Positions 6,193-6,828 of a stretch of 6,828 bases of DNA are shown piece after piece (position 1 is the stretch's first letter; every line of letters starts with the position of its first letter). The stretch is from contig JALSJL010000016.1 in the NCBI GenBank assembly GCA_026989405.1, positions 1 through 6,828 of the forward strand. The letters run 5' to 3'. The stretch comes from Marinosulfonomonas sp. (lineage in GTDB: Bacteria > Pseudomonadota > Alphaproteobacteria > Rhodobacterales > Rhodobacteraceae). The translations under genes were made by a program, and so were the position numbers. The notes under the pieces are model-generated. The model was not told where the DNA came from and ran no database searches. It was given only the letters and a program-made list of their open reading frames with translations.

Positions 6193-6594
6193 TCAAGCAA
6201 TCGGACGGGCTTCGATGATCACAAACGCCTGTGCCCAGGGGTGATCGTCGGTAAGCGTCACATGCACGATGGCCTCATGTCCGGCGGGGGTCATTTTGGC
6301 CAGCCGTTCGGCAGCCCACCCGGTCAGGTGCATTTGTGGCTGGCCGGAGCGCAGGTTGCTGACTGCCATGTCCTTCCAGGCGATCCCCATGCGCAGCCCG
6401 GTGCCAAGCGCTTTGGAGCACGCCTCTTTGGCGGCCCACCGTTTGGCGTAGGTTCCGGCGACATCCTTGCGCCGATCGGCCTTGGTCTGCTCGACTTCGG
6501 TAAACACGCGGTTCTTGAAGCGCGCACCAAAACGCTCGAGCGTCCTTTCGATACGCTCGATGTTTGCCAGATCGGTTCCGATGCCCAGGATCAT
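6193..6594 (-). CDS. acpS: Holo-[acyl-carrier-protein] synthase
   Basis: AcpS transfers 4'-phosphopantetheine from coenzyme A to the conserved serine of apo-acyl carrier protein, which makes fatty acid synthesis possible. The 133-residue length is normal for the trimeric AcpS type. The two magnesium-binding motifs are present: the N-terminal MILGIGTDLANIERIE with D8, and AKRWAAKEACSKALGTG (50-66) with E57. The C-terminal half carries LTGWAAERLA and HVTLTDDHPWAQAFVII, the usual final strands. The start ATG overlaps the stop of the upstream unidentified gene in an ATGA; a GGGG lies 5-8 nt upstream. In related genomes acpS lies between pdxJ and lepB, which fits the downstream order here. The product is cytoplasmic. 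Confidence 0.96.
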   Translation of the reverse strand: MILGIGTDLANIERIERTLERFGARFKNRVFTEVEQTKADRRKDVAGTYAKRWAAKEACSKALGTGLRMGIAWKDMAVSNLRSGQPQMHLTGWAAERLAKMTPAGHEAIVHVTLTDDHPWAQAFVIIEARPIA

Positions 6595-6828
6595 TCCGAC
6601 CCCGGTTCCATCGTGAGACCGATTGCCCCGGTGGCCTGGTTGAGCGTCGCACTCACCAGGACAGAGTTCGCAAACCCGTCCCCGAGAACAAACATCGCGG
6701 GAATGTCGAGCGTCAGACCCCGCGCCGGGTCATAGGATGCCGCGATTTCCGAAAAATAGACCGCGGCAAAACCCAGCCCGGCGTCATACCCTATCAGCTT
6801 GCATTGGCGCTTTTCGAGTTTGTCGTAG
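6591..6828 (-). CDS. Hypothetical protein, C-terminal 78 residues only
   Basis: A frame open from the right window edge ends with TGA at 6591-6593, which overlaps the acpS start as ATGA. The visible end begins YDKLEKRQCKLIGYDAGLGF and finishes with ...TGAIGLTMEPGSE. It alternates short hydrophobic stretches with polar turns (FAAVYFSEIAASYD, TLDIPAMFVLGDGF, SVLVSATLNQATG), as in a beta-rich protein; no membrane helix or catalytic motif is recognisable. It is not the C-terminus of PdxJ, the gene often found upstream of acpS. I do not recognise the family. The tight overlap with acpS and the unbroken frame argue that it is a real gene of the same transcription unit. The N-terminus is outside the window. 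Confidence 0.65.
   Translation of the reverse strand, partial: YDKLEKRQCKLIGYDAGLGFAAVYFSEIAASYDPARGLTLDIPAMFVLGDGFANSVLVSATLNQATGAIGLTMEPGSE

Noticed and set aside
6151..6735. 194-residue plus-strand open frame antisense to acpS
   Set aside because: AcpS on the other strand has both catalytic motifs; the antisense frame shows no family features.
1..6828. Search for a new multi-gene system, mobile element, CRISPR array or structured RNA gene
   Set aside because: Every base stretch is accounted for by known gene families or short spacers. No direct repeats, terminal inverted repeats, integrase or transposase genes, tRNA-like folds or base-composition breaks were seen by eye.

Overview
The window looks like chromosomal DNA of an alphaproteobacterium of the Rhodobacteraceae (Roseobacter/Rhodobacter) type. 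It is GC-rich and almost fully coding. The minus strand carries the compact order acpS, lepB, rnc, era, DUF1491, recO that is familiar from that family. The protein sequences also match (RNase III with NQRLEFLGD, a LepB with CPFSIC near its N-terminus, a methylsuccinyl-CoA-dehydrogenase-type acyl-CoA dehydrogenase). The genus cannot be fixed from the sequence alone.

Layout: (1) Bases 1-373, minus: the N-terminal 124 residues of a TauE/SafE-type membrane permease, cut by the left edge. (2) Bases 374-535: a divergent intergenic region with two imperfect dyads. (3) Bases 536-2206, plus: an acyl-CoA dehydrogenase with a ~170-residue N-terminal extension, most likely (2S)-methylsuccinyl-CoA dehydrogenase (mcd) of the ethylmalonyl-CoA pathway. 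(4) Bases 2262-2663, plus: a small META-domain lipoprotein whose 3' end overlaps recO. (5) Bases 6828 down to 2638, minus: the end of an unrecognised gene, then acpS, lepB, rnc, era, a DUF1491 gene and recO.

The minus-strand block is probably one transcription unit. Four of its six junctions are 4-nt stop/start overlaps; the other two are gaps of about 60 nt. Its products serve basic cell functions: activation of acyl carrier protein (AcpS), removal of signal peptides (LepB), dsRNA and rRNA processing (Rnc), 30S subunit maturation (Era) and recombinational repair (RecO). The plus-strand pair is unrelated: one carbon-assimilation enzyme and one envelope lipoprotein.

I found no mobile element, CRISPR array, tRNA or rRNA gene, toxin-antitoxin pair or defence system, and no new multi-gene system. 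The points that merit a second look are modest: a probable TTG start for rnc, the two uncharacterised small genes in the housekeeping cluster, possible regulatory dyads upstream of mcd, and the convergent META/recO overlap.
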